Notes: a model not told the origin generated them from the letters alone. DNA of 64,000 bases from Paracoccaceae bacterium (GCA_033344815.1 JAWPMR010000001.1:4760136-4824135); one strand, 5' to 3'; counted from the stretch's first letter, positions 24,741 to 33,958 are shown. A program made the numbers and translations.

Positions 24741-27086
24741 ATGAAATTTTCGTTGGGCATGATATTGGCGCTTTGTCTGGCGGGATTACAGTTTGTTGCC
24801 GTGACCATTGTCGTATTTTCGTCTTTTCTGACGTCAGAGCGCGTACTGCTTGAGCATGCGCGCGATCTGCTCAGTGATGTCGGTAACAATACGATTGAAC
24901 ACTCCAAGGGTTTTTTGAAACCCGCGAAAGGGGCGGCAGAACTGGCCACCCGGTTGGCCGAAAATAGGGTGATTTCGAGTGATGATCGCATGCAGCTCGA
25001 CAAACTTCTTTTTCAGCAATTGCAGATATCACCTCAGTTTTCTGGCGTGTTTTACGGCGATGAGAAGGGCAACTTTGTTTATGTGATGCGCAGTGACGGT
25101 CCAGGGCCTTTCCGCTCCAAACTCATCTCGCAAGACAATAGTGCACGTTCGGTCGAGCTCACTTGGCGCCAGAATGACTATGAGGTTGTTCAAACAGCCA
25201 CAGATCCGACTGACACCTATGATCCACGGAACAGGCTTTGGTACATCAATGCACGTGAAGAGCGAGAGAGCATTTGGACAGACCCCTATATTTTCTTCAC
25301 TTCCCAGCAACCGGGTATCACTGCGGCGTCACCGGTTTTTGACGCGACAGGCCAAATTCGGGGTGTTGTCGGTGTAGATATCGGGATTCATGCCATTTCT
25401 GACTTCCTGTCTCATTTGAATATTGGGAAAAGTGGTAAGGCTTTGATCTTGAACAAGAATGGAGACGTCATTGCGCATCCTGATCAAAACCTTATCCGAC
25501 AGAAAAACCCTGATGGAACCTTCAGCTTTGTAAATATTGGCGAGATTGATGACCCTGTCGCGCGCGCGGCTTTTGGAGATCTGATGCAAAAGCCGGAAAT
25601 TTCCGTTGAAACCGAGATTTCCTCACGGTTTAATTACGGAGGCTCAACCTATGTCTCCATGGTGATGCCCATCATCAGTGATGAACTGCCCTGGACCATT
25701 GCGGTCTATGCGCCGGAAAATGACTTCACCGGCGAGATCAAGGCCAACCGAACGATGAACGTCTGGATAGCCGCATTCATTGCTTTGATTACCGGCGTTT
25801 TCGGGCTCGTTCTGGCCAACTACATTCACAAACCAGTGCGTGCTTTTGCGGTGCGGGCGTCGCTGGTCTCTCAGGGTGAAGTATCTGCTTCCGAACCCTT
25901 GCCAAAGACTTACCGGGAACTGGAACGCGCAAACGAAACTCTCGTTCAGGCAATCGCAGAGAGAAAGATCTCTGAAGCCGAATTCGGTCGCACTTTTGAC
26001 CTAGCCTCGCGCGGTATGGCGCAGATTCAGGCACGAACCGGGAAATTCATCAGGGTCAATTCAAAATTTGCCGACATGTTGGGGTATACCGAAGCAGAAA
26101 TTCTGCAATTGAACGTGCATGATATTTCTCATCCGGATGATCCGGTATCTTCATTTTTCTTCGAGAATGGGATGCATGAAAGATCAGGTTATCTGCATGA
26201 AAAACGGCTTTTGCGTAAAGATGGCAGCATCATTTGGGTCAGCGAAAACGTCATCGTGATCAGAGATGACAGCGGTAAATCCCTGCACGCAGTGGTCACG
26301 GTTGACGATATCACAGAGCGCAAAGCGGCCGAACGCGAAATCCAACAACTTCAATGGGATTTGTCCCACTCTTCTCGCGTTAACGTGATGGGACAGATGG
26401 CCAGCAGTTTAGCACATGAGTTGAACCAACCTCTTCTGGCAATTACGCAGAATATGGACACGGCGCTCTATGCATTGGAGAAAAAAACCGAGACCCCGCA
26501 GGATCTGAAGACCCTTCTCGAGGAAACGGATCGCAACGCGCATCGCGCCGGCGACATCATCAAGGCCTTGCGCGGTTTCGTCAAAAAAGAAGGTGTAGAA
26601 AAGGCGGAGTTTGATTTTGAAGAACTGTTGGAACAAACGCTCCACCTGATGCGCTCTGAGGCCAAGGACAAAGGGATCAAAATTGGCGTAAATGCGCCTG
26701 CGTTGGAGCGTGTATACGGATCCCGTGTGCAAATTGCGCAAGTGCTGGTAAATCTCTTGCGCAACGCGATCGAGTCAATTTCGGACAGTGAAGAGGCCAC
26801 TGGAGAAATAGTATTGAAAGCGGAGAACACTGATTTTGGCACGTTGATTTCGGTGACGGATTCCGGACCCGGTTTCGATGAAGGCGCGAATTTGTTTGAG
26901 CAGTTTGAAACAACCAAGGATGACGGCATGGGACTCGGACTGTCCATCTGTCGCACAATTGTCCAGTCACACGGTGGTAAACTTTGGTATCAACCGGATG
27001 CGCAGGGGAAAGCGCGCTTCCTTTTCTCCCTTCCATCTCTTGCGCCGAAATCCCAAAATATGAAGCATGATGACGTCAGCGCCTGA
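24741..27086 (+). CDS. Cache-PAS sensor histidine kinase
   Basis: Membrane kinase of about 781 residues, from ATG 24741 (MKFSLGMILALCLAGLQF). A first membrane helix (about 5-27), a long periplasmic double Cache domain (about 30-330, with DPRNRLWYINAREERESIWTDPYIFF typical of dCache), a second helix (about 340-360), then a PAS domain with PAC tail (about 410-530: RTGKFIRVNSKFADMLGYTEAEI). The kinase core has the phosphoacceptor His in SLAHELNQPL (FixL/DctB type), an N box in VLVNLLRNAIES, G boxes DSGPGF and GMGLGLSICRTIVQSHGG. It should phosphorylate the regulator that overlaps it by 20 bases. Cache domains bind small ligands such as organic acids or amines outside the membrane; the ligand is unknown. 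Confidence 0.92.
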   Translation: MKFSLGMILALCLAGLQFVAVTIVVFSSFLTSERVLLEHARDLLSDVGNNTIEHSKGFLKPAKGAAELATRLAENRVISSDDRMQLDKLLFQQLQISPQFSGVFYGDEKGNFVYVMRSDGPGPFRSKLISQDNSARSVELTWRQNDYEVVQTATDPTDTYDPRNRLWYINAREERESIWTDPYIFFTSQQPGITAASPVFDATGQIRGVVGVDIGIHAISDFLSHLNIGKSGKALILNKNGDVIAHPDQNLIRQKNPDGTFSFVNIGEIDDPVARAAFGDLMQKPEISVETEISSRFNYGGSTYVSMVMPIISDELPWTIAVYAPENDFTGEIKANRTMNVWIAAFIALITGVFGLVLANYIHKPVRAFAVRASLVSQGEVSASEPLPKTYRELERANETLVQAIAERKISEAEFGRTFDLASRGMAQIQARTGKFIRVNSKFADMLGYTEAEILQLNVHDISHPDDPVSSFFFENGMHERSGYLHEKRLLRKDGSIIWVSENVIVIRDDSGKSLHAVVTVDDITERKAAEREIQQLQWDLSHSSRVNVMGQMASSLAHELNQPLLAITQNMDTALYALEKKTETPQDLKTLLEETDRNAHRAGDIIKALRGFVKKEGVEKAEFDFEELLEQTLHLMRSEAKDKGIKIGVNAPALERVYGSRVQIAQVLVNLLRNAIESISDSEEATGEIVLKAENTDFGTLISVTDSGPGFDEGANLFEQFETTKDDGMGLGLSICRTIVQSHGGKLWYQPDAQGKARFLFSLPSLAPKSQNMKHDDVSA

Positions 27087-27711
27087 ACCAGAACAGACCG
27101 TTTTTATCGTTGATGATGATGAAGACATCCGGACGTCATTGTCGCGCGCGCTCAACACACGTGGGTATGCCACCCGCGTATTCCCCTCTGCTCAAACCTT
27201 TCTGGATGCCTATGATGCGGATTTGTCGGGATGTTTGATTCTGGATTACGGGATGCCGCAGATGTCCGGTCTCGATCTTCAACGCGCCTTGGTGGGGCGG
27301 GGGGCGTCGTTACCAATTATTTTCATTACAGGTCACGGTGGTGTGCCCGAATCCGTTCAGGCGATGAAACTTGGTGCGGTTGATTTTCTGGAAAAGCCAT
27401 TCCGGCAGGAAGTCCTCATAAAGCAGATTGACGCGGCGTTGAAGCTGGATGCACAAAGCCGTCGTGGCCGCGCCAGAGCGAGAGATGCGAGGAGGCGTTT
27501 TGAAAACTTGACGGAGCGGGAGCGCGAAATTGCGCGGTTACTCGTATCTCAACCGTCCAGTTCGTCTAGTAAGGATCTGGCCCGCCAACTCGATATCAGC
27601 CCGCGCACAGTTGATCATCATCGGGCGCGGGTATTGGAAAAAATGCGGGTAAACTCCGTCGCTGAGCTGGTGGATTTGTGTATCTCAACCAGCCTTTTTG
27701 ACCATGCCTGA
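27067..27711 (+). CDS. FixJ/NarL-type response regulator
   Basis: A 214-residue transcription factor: receiver domain with acidic VDDDED, phosphate-accepting Asp in LILDYGMP, ITGHGGVPESVQAMKLGAVDFLEKPF (FixJ-like), then a basic linker and a LuxR-type helix-turn-helix LTEREREIARLL...KDLARQLDISPRTVDHHRARVLEKM. The turn before the first binding helix, normally VxxGxSNKEIA, is VSQPSSSSSKDLA: three residues longer and Ser-rich. ATG at 27067 or 27070. Translation is coupled to the kinase. GGTAGTT-type boxes before and after the pair may be its targets. Confidence 0.92.
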   Translation: MMTSAPEPEQTVFIVDDDEDIRTSLSRALNTRGYATRVFPSAQTFLDAYDADLSGCLILDYGMPQMSGLDLQRALVGRGASLPIIFITGHGGVPESVQAMKLGAVDFLEKPFRQEVLIKQIDAALKLDAQSRRGRARARDARRRFENLTEREREIARLLVSQPSSSSSKDLARQLDISPRTVDHHRARVLEKMRVNSVAELVDLCISTSLFDHA

Positions 27712-28698
27712 GTTCGGTTTGGCATAGGTAGTTTTACCTAGGTAACCACGCCAATTTACCAAAATCGATGGATGCTGCACTGTCTAAGCACAGTGTGGGT
27801 GTTGGGTTTTCTGTGCGATTTTTTGCGCAATTAATTGGTAGCTGAGATGCGGGTGTAAAGTCATCTCAGGGTTGTATACCCTAATTTGTACCAGCGGTTT
27901 GCGAGTATAAATAGGAAGCGCGTCGCGGTTTGCATTGCACTGTCAAGCTGCGGCGCGTCTTCTATTTTGGGAAATGCTTGCTGGTTTTTACCCGATGCCG
28001 ATTTTGCGGTTTCCGATCCTGGCGGGAAACTGGCTGCAAAGTACTGTACAAAATCAATTCAATGTCCGACCTTCACGGCAGACCGATGAAATCCCATTTT
28101 CGAAAGCGTGATCTTGTGAAAACGCCCGAGAAGACGATTTGGTGCCAAGACTGATCATACCGCGGTCACCATGACAGGTGCATTTTCGCTTTTTTTGTTG
28201 AAAGTCGCCCTGAGACACTCCCGTTGACAGTTGTCGTCGCAATTTGGCCACGAATTCAAGTGTCGTTGCGAAAAATATCGTAAGGCCTTTCGGGCGCTCC
28301 CAGTGAAAAAAACGAGGTGCCTATTCGGCACTTTTTCACCTATTTCATAGACCAATGCATTGCTGGGGAAGGTGCGCATTACCAGCGATTGAAGAGATTG
28401 AGCCATAACATTATGCGTTTTGCGCATTTGCGCCGAAGTCGGGCGCAATCGCTTTGGCATTCGACACTGTTTGTGGTCGTTGGGCCAGTGGTGCGCGAAG
28501 ATCGTCGCCAGCAAAACACAGAACATAAGGCGGTAGGTTGAATAATTGCACGGCGCTTAAAAAACGGTGCTTGCAGGGCATACCAATCGGCTGGTCTGGT
28601 ACGCTCAAAAAGAGAGGGAACTAGGTAAGCGCATGTTCGTGAATTATTAAGCCGGACGGCGTAGGGAATTGCATCGGCATTCACTAAGGGTTCTCAAA
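27712..28698. other. Long region without a recognised gene
   Basis: Almost 1 kb on which I find no frame with protein character on either strand. It holds the double GGTA box at its left end, a short hairpin GTGCC-TATTC-GGCAC followed by TTTTT near 28317-28336, and ACTAGGTAAG near 28618, another GGTA-like site 80 bases before the chemoreceptor. A small RNA or a decayed gene is possible. Confidence 0.4.
27724..27745. promoter_or_regulatory. Double GGTA box after the regulator gene
   Basis: ATAGGTAGTTTTACC is followed at once by TAGGTAACC. GGTA and TACC face each other across GTTT, and CCTAGG is itself a palindrome. It begins 13 bases after the regulator's stop codon, so it may sit in the promoter region of something transcribed from 27750-28698, such as the chemoreceptor. 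Confidence 0.35.
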
Positions 28699-30783
28699 AT
28701 GACTATTTTTCGCAATATCGGCGTTGGTATTAGGCTTTGCGCGCTCGTGGTGATTTCTATTGCCGGGCTTTTCGCAATGCAAAAAGTATCGATAATAACC
28801 TTCGCGGAAGCCAAGCGAGATCTCAAGGAAACTGAGCTTACCCATTTGACGGAAGTGGCGCTTTCCATTGTCGAGAGTTATTATCTTCTGTCTGAAACAG
28901 GCGAACTCTCGGTGGAGGAGGCGCAAGAACGCGCGCTAAAAGTTCTCGAGGAGTTACGGTATGAAGGTGAAAACTATTATTGGGTGAATGACCGCAATCC
29001 GGTTATGTTGATGCATGGTGCCAATTCAGGTCTGGTTGGCAGGGACTTCGGTGAATTTACCGATCCTAACGGTGTATATCTATTCAACGAGATGGTTGAG
29101 GGCACGCAGGATGGGACGCCTGCCACTGTCGCATACCAATGGGCGGCCCCCGGTGCGGAAGAAGGTGATCCACCCGTCGACAAGCTGTCAGTTGTTCAAC
29201 CCTTTGAACCTTGGGGATGGATCATTGGGACGGGCGCCTATCTTATAAACATCGAAGCAGTTCAGGCGGAGATCACCGGTGATCTTAACTGGATGCTTGC
29301 CGGCATCGGCGCTGCGCTTCTTATCGCTGCTGCCCTAATTACGTACACGGTGACGTCCCCAATCCGCCGCTTGACGACACGTATGTCGGATCTCTCTGAG
29401 GGAGATACGCAAAGCACCATACCCTACAGTCATGACAGAACCGTATTTGGCGACATCTCGCGGGCAGTGGAGATATTCCGTACTGGCCTCATGGAGCGCG
29501 CGGACATGCAGGAAAAAGAAATGCAGCGTGCCGAAGAAGAGCGCGAACGCGAAAAGCTGGCTGCCGAAACTGCGCGTCAGCAAGAGGCCGACAAGAGGGC
29601 AAACGAGCAAAAAGCCGAAGAAGAAAAAAGACGACTTGAAACAGAGGCTCAAAACGAACGCGAGCTACGTCAAAAAGCTGAAATGGAAGAAAAAGAAGCG
29701 CGGTCCGCGGAGCAGAACAAAGTTGTCGAGGCGTTGGGTGTTGGCCTTCAAAACCTAGCAAACGGCAAATTGACTGACGACATTCCGGACCCATTTCCAG
29801 CTGAATATGAAAAGCTACGAGAAGACTTTAACTTGGCAATGAGTTCGCTGCGGGATGCCATTGGAGCCGTGATGCATAACGCTGAGTCAATCCGCAATGA
29901 GACCAGTGAGATCACAACATCCGCCGATGATTTGTCGAAAAGGACGGAAAAACAAGCGGCAACGCTTGAAGAGACAGCGGCAGCGCTTGAAGAACTGACC
30001 AGTTCGGTGCGCTCTGCGTCCGAAGGCGCGGATGTGGCCGCCTCAATGTCTGCAGAGGCAAAGAAAAATGCCGAAAACGGAGGCGAGGTCGCGCTGAAAG
30101 CGGTTCAGGCAATGGAGGGCATCAAGTCTTCATCCCTGGAGATTTCAACAATTACAAAAGTGATCGAAGATATTGCCTTTCAAACCAACCTTTTGGCATT
30201 GAATGCGGGCGTTGAGGCGGCGAGAGCCGGTGAGGCCGGGAGAGGCTTTGCGGTTGTTGCGACAGAAGTGCGGGGCTTGGCTCAGAGATCCTCGGAAGCG
30301 GCGCAAGAGATTACCACCTTGATATCCAATTCCAGTGACAAGGTAATGCAAGGTGTTGAGTTGGTGGGAAATACCGGGACGTCTCTTGCTGCAATTCTAA
30401 CGTCGGTGACAGAGATATCTGAACGTATGACAACAATTGCGTCATCAGCGCGCGAGCAATCCGTAGGCATTAACGAAATAAACACAGCCGTCAATGAGCT
30501 GGACAGTGTGACTCAGCAAAACGCAGCCATGTTCGAAGAAACTACTGCGGCAAGTCATGCGTTGACAAATGAAGCGAACTCATTGGTTGCTACGGTGGCA
30601 CGTTTTAGTTTGGACCGTTCAGACTCGGGAGTTTCGAAGATAGGACATTCGAAATCTAAGAGTTCACAAAAACCGGTTCTTGCGCCGGGTGCCATACCTG
30701 CAAGCAGTTCTGCTTCCGTTGGAAATGCGGCCTTGAAAGCCGATCATGATGTGGAAACTGACCGTGGCTGGGAAGAGTTTTGA
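28699..30783 (+). CDS. Methyl-accepting chemotaxis protein with sCache domain
   Basis: Chemoreceptor of 694 residues, started at ATG 28699 after AAGGG. Membrane helix 1 lies at about 5-25. A periplasmic single Cache domain follows ([31 protein letters not shown] and [11 protein letters not shown] are typical sCache_2 marks), then helix 2 (about 198-218), HAMP, an unusually long charged coil rich in Glu, Lys and Arg (about 265-345), a second HAMP-like segment and the signalling domain with [20 protein letters not shown]. It ends GWEEF, the same pentapeptide as the receptor at 1665, likely a CheR/CheB tether. sCache_2 receptors sense small organic acids in several bacteria; the ligand here is unknown. 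Confidence 0.93.
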   Translation: MTIFRNIGVGIRLCALVVISIAGLFAMQKVSIITFAEAKRDLKETELTHLTEVALSIVESYYLLSETGELSVEEAQERALKVLEELRYEGENYYWVNDRNPVMLMHGANSGLVGRDFGEFTDPNGVYLFNEMVEGTQDGTPATVAYQWAAPGAEEGDPPVDKLSVVQPFEPWGWIIGTGAYLINIEAVQAEITGDLNWMLAGIGAALLIAAALITYTVTSPIRRLTTRMSDLSEGDTQSTIPYSHDRTVFGDISRAVEIFRTGLMERADMQEKEMQRAEEEREREKLAAETARQQEADKRANEQKAEEEKRRLETEAQNERELRQKAEMEEKEARSAEQNKVVEALGVGLQNLANGKLTDDIPDPFPAEYEKLREDFNLAMSSLRDAIGAVMHNAESIRNETSEITTSADDLSKRTEKQAATLEETAAALEELTSSVRSASEGADVAASMSAEAKKNAENGGEVALKAVQAMEGIKSSSLEISTITKVIEDIAFQTNLLALNAGVEAARAGEAGRGFAVVATEVRGLAQRSSEAAQEITTLISNSSDKVMQGVELVGNTGTSLAAILTSVTEISERMTTIASSAREQSVGINEINTAVNELDSVTQQNAAMFEETTAASHALTNEANSLVATVARFSLDRSDSGVSKIGHSKSKSSQKPVLAPGAIPASSSASVGNAALKADHDVETDRGWEEF

Positions 30784-31058
30784 GAAACAATGAACATCCT
30801 TGGAACTGCTTCTTCGCAAAACAATTACTAGTTGCTTTCTTGGCTTTAAATGCACCTGGACTCAAGGTTGGTATACGCCAGGTCGGGTTATCCTGTGTAG
30901 GTTTAAGCCCTTTTTAGTGGTCCGGCTTGTTTTGGTGGAGTTAGAAGCGCAGATTTTCGCTTCGTGTGGTCAATACATTTTAGCGCGACCTGATTGCAGG
31001 TATGGCGCGCGGTGTCGCACGGTTGCTTCTTTGAACACTCATCCTTCATCTTACTGCG

Positions 31059-31395
31059 TGAACCGCGCTGGATTTGCTGGGGGCTCTGCCTCATGAGTAG
31101 GGTGGAGAATCCTGAACGAGACACCGAACAAATATACACCGAAAGTGCGCGAAGGTGCTGTGCGGATAGTTTTGAATTGCGAAGGGCAGCATGAGAGCCG
31201 TTGGGCTGCGATTATATCCCTATCGTCGAAGATTGGCTTTGCGCCACAAACGCTGAACGACTGGGTCAAGAAAGTTGCGGTTGATACTGGCCAGCGCGGC
31301 CGGATCACACCCGAACAATCTGAAAAGATGAAGGCTTTGGAACGCAAAGTCCGTGACCTCAAGCAAGCCAGCGAGATCCTTCACAAAGCATCCAC
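31059..31395 (+). pseudogene. IS3-family orfA, cut by another insertion sequence
   Basis: Starts with TGAACCGCGCTGG at 31059, like an IS3 terminal repeat. From about 31106 the frame reads ETPNKYTPKVREGAVRIVL, then SRWAAIISLSSKIGFAPQTLNDWVKK, VDTGQRG and KMKALERKVRDLKQASEILHKAS, the usual orfA with helix-turn-helix and leucine-zipper region. It breaks off at KAS, where the terminal repeat of another element begins (31396). After that element ends (34167), a short stretch reading FYAAPER (34172-34192) may be the continuation (KASAYFAAAE in intact relatives). No orfB is found, so the element is dead. Confidence 0.75.
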
Positions 31396-31667
31396 TGACC
31401 CAGCCCTCTGATCCGGGCCGTTTAGGTTTGGAATCCGTTCCTGTTTTTTTCCGTTGATTGGGTTGCAGTCAAGGCCTGCTGAGTGGAGCCCTTGCGGAGC
31501 TCAAGCGAGGCAGGCCGGGTGGCACGGTTGAGATTGGCGAAGACGGCCGGTGACAGTCCGCCAAGCGATGTGTGTGGTCGTTCTGTGTTGTAATCGATCC
31601 TCCAGTTTTCGATGATCTTCCGCGCCTCAGCGAGGTTGCCGAAGATGTGCTCGTTGAGGCATTCGTC

Positions 31668-31706
31668 CATTGCCCGGCAGGCGATTGCACAGCAATCTGC
31701 CGAGAG
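31668..31706 (-). repeat. Palindromic mini-element, copy 1
   Basis: A 39-base core (about 41 bases inserted) separates FVESFNG-W-L and DECLNEH of the transposase, which adjoin in relatives. The core folds on itself: CGGCAG-ATTGC and GCAAT-CGC-CTGCCG with a three-base loop. A second copy at 32355-32393 is 37/39 identical in the opposite orientation. Both cause frameshifts. Confidence 0.7.
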
Positions 31707-32354
31707 AGGCACAGCCAACCATTGAAGCTTTCCACGAAGGCGTTCTGCATGGGTTTGCCTGGTGCGATGTAATGCCAGTCAACCTTGCGGTCCTCCTGCC
31801 ATTTCAACATCGCGTTCGACGCCAGTTCGGTTCCATTGTCGCTGACCACAAGGCAGGGGTAGCCGCGCAGTTGGGCGATCCGATCCAGTTGGCGGGTCAT
31901 GTGTCGGCCTGACAGTGAACGATCCACCACAGTTGCCAAAGCTTCGCGGGTGCAATCATCCACGATGCATAGCACGCGGAACCGCTGCCCGTCTGCGAAG
32001 GTATCGGACAGGAAGTCCAACGACCAGCGCTGGTTGGCCCGATCCGGCACAGGAATAGGCCTGCGCGTGCCCAAAGCCCGCTTGCGCGAACGCCTGCGGC
32101 GTACAGCCAGCCCTTCTTCGCGATGAATCCGGAACAGCTTCTTGTACCCTCTCATCGTTTCCTTCAGAAACGACTGCCGGGTGAGAGTTCACTTCAAACC
32201 CCTCTCTGGCCAGCAGGATACCAAGCCGCCGATACCCGAACCGACGACGCTCATTCGCCAGTTCGCAGAGCCGCTTTCGCAAAGCATCATCGCCCTGATC
32301 CTGCTTCCGATACTGAAAGATTGACCGATGCAGATCAGCCAGTTCGCACGCCCC

Positions 32355-32393
32355 CTCTCGGCAGATTGCTGCGCAATCGCCTGCCGGGCAGTG
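32355..32393 (+). repeat. Palindromic mini-element, copy 2
   Basis: Same 39-base core as at 31668-31706, in the opposite orientation relative to the chromosome strand. It separates HGLSER from ACELADLHRS in the transposase gene, which are continuous in intact IS3 relatives, and shifts the frame. Confidence 0.7.
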
Positions 32394-32650
32394 GACGCTC
32401 GGACAAGCCGTGCCAATCCATCACGTCCGACACAGCCCGTCTTTTGACATGCTCGACCATTGTCCTGGGACCAATAGCGGACAAGATCTCGCCGCCCGTC
32501 GTTTTTTGTTTCGAGGTCTTTCAGCGCAGCGTTGTCCAGCATGGCATCTGCCAGCATCCGCTTCAGACGGTTGTTCTCATCTTCAAGCGCGCGCGGCTTC
32601 TTCGCATCCGACACATTCATGCCACCGAACCTGGCCTTGTATTTAATGGG

Positions 32651-32664
32651 ATGGATGTCTCTCC
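32651..32664 (+). repeat. Left inverted repeat of IS1111-type element
   Basis: ATGGATGTCTCTCC, the exact reverse complement of 33945-33958. Confidence 0.85.
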
Positions 32665-32724
32665 CTCAAACCGCGACGCTGTGAGAATATCACAGCACAC
32701 AGGAGGAAGAGATGGATAGTATTC

Positions 32725-33726
32725 ATGGGGACCGACTTGGCCAAGAATGTGTTTCAGCTTCACGGCGTTGATGACGATGGCCGTTCCGTGTTCAAGAAGC
32801 GGGTTCGACGCGAGGGATTGCTTGCCGAGCTGGCAGATATACCCCCCTGCAAGATTGGTATCGAAGCCTGTACTGGCGCGTTCTGGTGGCAGCGCCAATT
32901 TGAAGCTCTGGATCACACGGTCAAGGTGATCGCACCGCAGTATGTTAAACCATTCCTCAAGCACCAGAAGAATGACCGCAACGACGCGGAAGCCATTTGC
33001 ACCGCACTCTTGCAACCGAACGTGAAGTTCGTCCCACCCAAAAACGAAGAGCAACAGGACATTCAGGCTCTGCACCGGGCGCGTCGGCGTCTTGTGAACC
33101 ACCGCATGGCCTTGGCCTGCCAGATGCGGGGCCTCTTACTCGACAGGGGTGTCACGATCCCATTGACCTTGAGCCGAGCACGGCAGCGGATCCCGGAGAT
33201 CCTTGAAGATCATTCGAACGGGCTGACGGAGATGACCCGCGAGATTATCGCTGATCTATTCGAGTTTATGTTGCAACTTGATATGCGGATCAAAGTTTTC
33301 GACCGTCGTATCGATCAGGTTTTTCGCGCAAACCCACATTGCCAACGTATCGCGCAAATTTGTGGCGTTGGTTCGAAGACAGCTACAGCAGTCGTTGCTG
33401 CTGTCGGTGATGGAAAAGAGTTCAAGAACGGTCGCCATATGGCCGCATGGATGGGGTTGGTACCACGCCAGCATTCCAGCGGCGACAAACACCTCCTGAT
33501 GGGGATAAGCAAACGGGGCGACAAGCATCTCCGGACGCTGTTGATCCACGGAGCCAGGTCGGTAGCCCGCGTTTCACAGGGCAGAACAGACGCATTCAGC
33601 AAATGGGTCAACGCGATCCGGGAGCGCCGAGGCATGAATCGTGCCATCGTCGCTGTTGCCAACAAGAACGCGCACATCATCTGGGCGATGCTGCACAGAA
33701 ACGAAGAGTTCCGCGCTCAAGCCTGA
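32725..33726 (+). CDS. IS110/IS1111 transposase (DEDD recombinase)
   Basis: RNA-guided DEDD-type recombinase of 333 residues. The RuvC-like N-terminal part has Asp4 (GTDLAKNVF), Glu47 (IGIEACTG), Asp84 and Asp87 (NDRNDAEA). The C-terminal Transposase_20 part has an HhH-like ICGVGSKTATAVVA, then MGLVPRQHSSGDK with the expected Ser nucleophile (251 or 252), and ISKRGDKHLRTLLIHGAR. The frame is open to the end. Relatives begin with about five more residues before the GxD. An ATG at 32713 in another frame (MDSI) would supply them after a one-base shift, so the start may be damaged or I may have the wrong start. Confidence 0.92.
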   Translation: MGTDLAKNVFQLHGVDDDGRSVFKKRVRREGLLAELADIPPCKIGIEACTGAFWWQRQFEALDHTVKVIAPQYVKPFLKHQKNDRNDAEAICTALLQPNVKFVPPKNEEQQDIQALHRARRRLVNHRMALACQMRGLLLDRGVTIPLTLSRARQRIPEILEDHSNGLTEMTREIIADLFEFMLQLDMRIKVFDRRIDQVFRANPHCQRIAQICGVGSKTATAVVAAVGDGKEFKNGRHMAAWMGLVPRQHSSGDKHLLMGISKRGDKHLRTLLIHGARSVARVSQGRTDAFSKWVNAIRERRGMNRAIVAVANKNAHIIWAMLHRNEEFRAQA

Positions 33727-33944
33727 GCAAAGAAGAGGATTGCAAGACGACCAAGGACATGAACCGACCGGCAAACTCCGGTGTGTGAGGAACCTGGCTT
33801 TTACAATGGCCCTATGAGGCCGACCACTTGTTGAGGCTTACCACGCGGAATTCCCATTTGGGCGCGCCATCCTACCGGCGACGCCGGATAGATGTTTGCA
33901 ACCAGGCAACGCCGTCAGATCAGGACCGAAAAAACCTTGCAACC
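33727..33944 (+). ncRNA. Candidate guide RNA region of the IS1111-type element
   Basis: These 218 bases lie between the transposase stop and the right inverted repeat. In IS1111 elements this is where the guide RNA (seekRNA, the counterpart of the IS110 bridge RNA) is encoded. I see one compact hairpin, CCGGC-GAC-GCCGG at 33875-33887. The RNA's limits and guide loops cannot be set by eye. Confidence 0.45.
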
Positions 33945-33958
33945 GGAGAGACATCCAT
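33945..33958 (+). repeat. Right inverted repeat of IS1111-type element
   Basis: GGAGAGACATCCAT, exact reverse complement of 32651-32664. Confidence 0.85.

Larger units (their letters stand above)
31422..32645 (-). pseudogene. IS3 transposase: end of orfA and broken orfB
   Basis: From high to low coordinates the minus strand encodes KARFGGMNVSDAKK (end of orfA), KRMLADAMLDNAALKDL, HGLSER, ACELADLHRSIFQYR, LANERRRFGYRRLGILLAREG, then the integrase core WSLDFLSDTFADGQRFRVLCIVDD, CLVVSDNGTE and FVESFNG, and at last DECLNEHIFGNLAEARKIIE with DYNTERPHTSLGGLSP. The DDE residues are present, but the frame changes at least three times (near 32400, 32360 and 31700, and again near 32160). Two of the breaks are small insertions of the same palindromic element. 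It cannot make a working transposase. Confidence 0.85.

Noticed and set aside
27886-28154. Short Cys-rich plus-strand frames
   Set aside because: No ribosome-binding site, signal or family resemblance; the region is left as non-coding.
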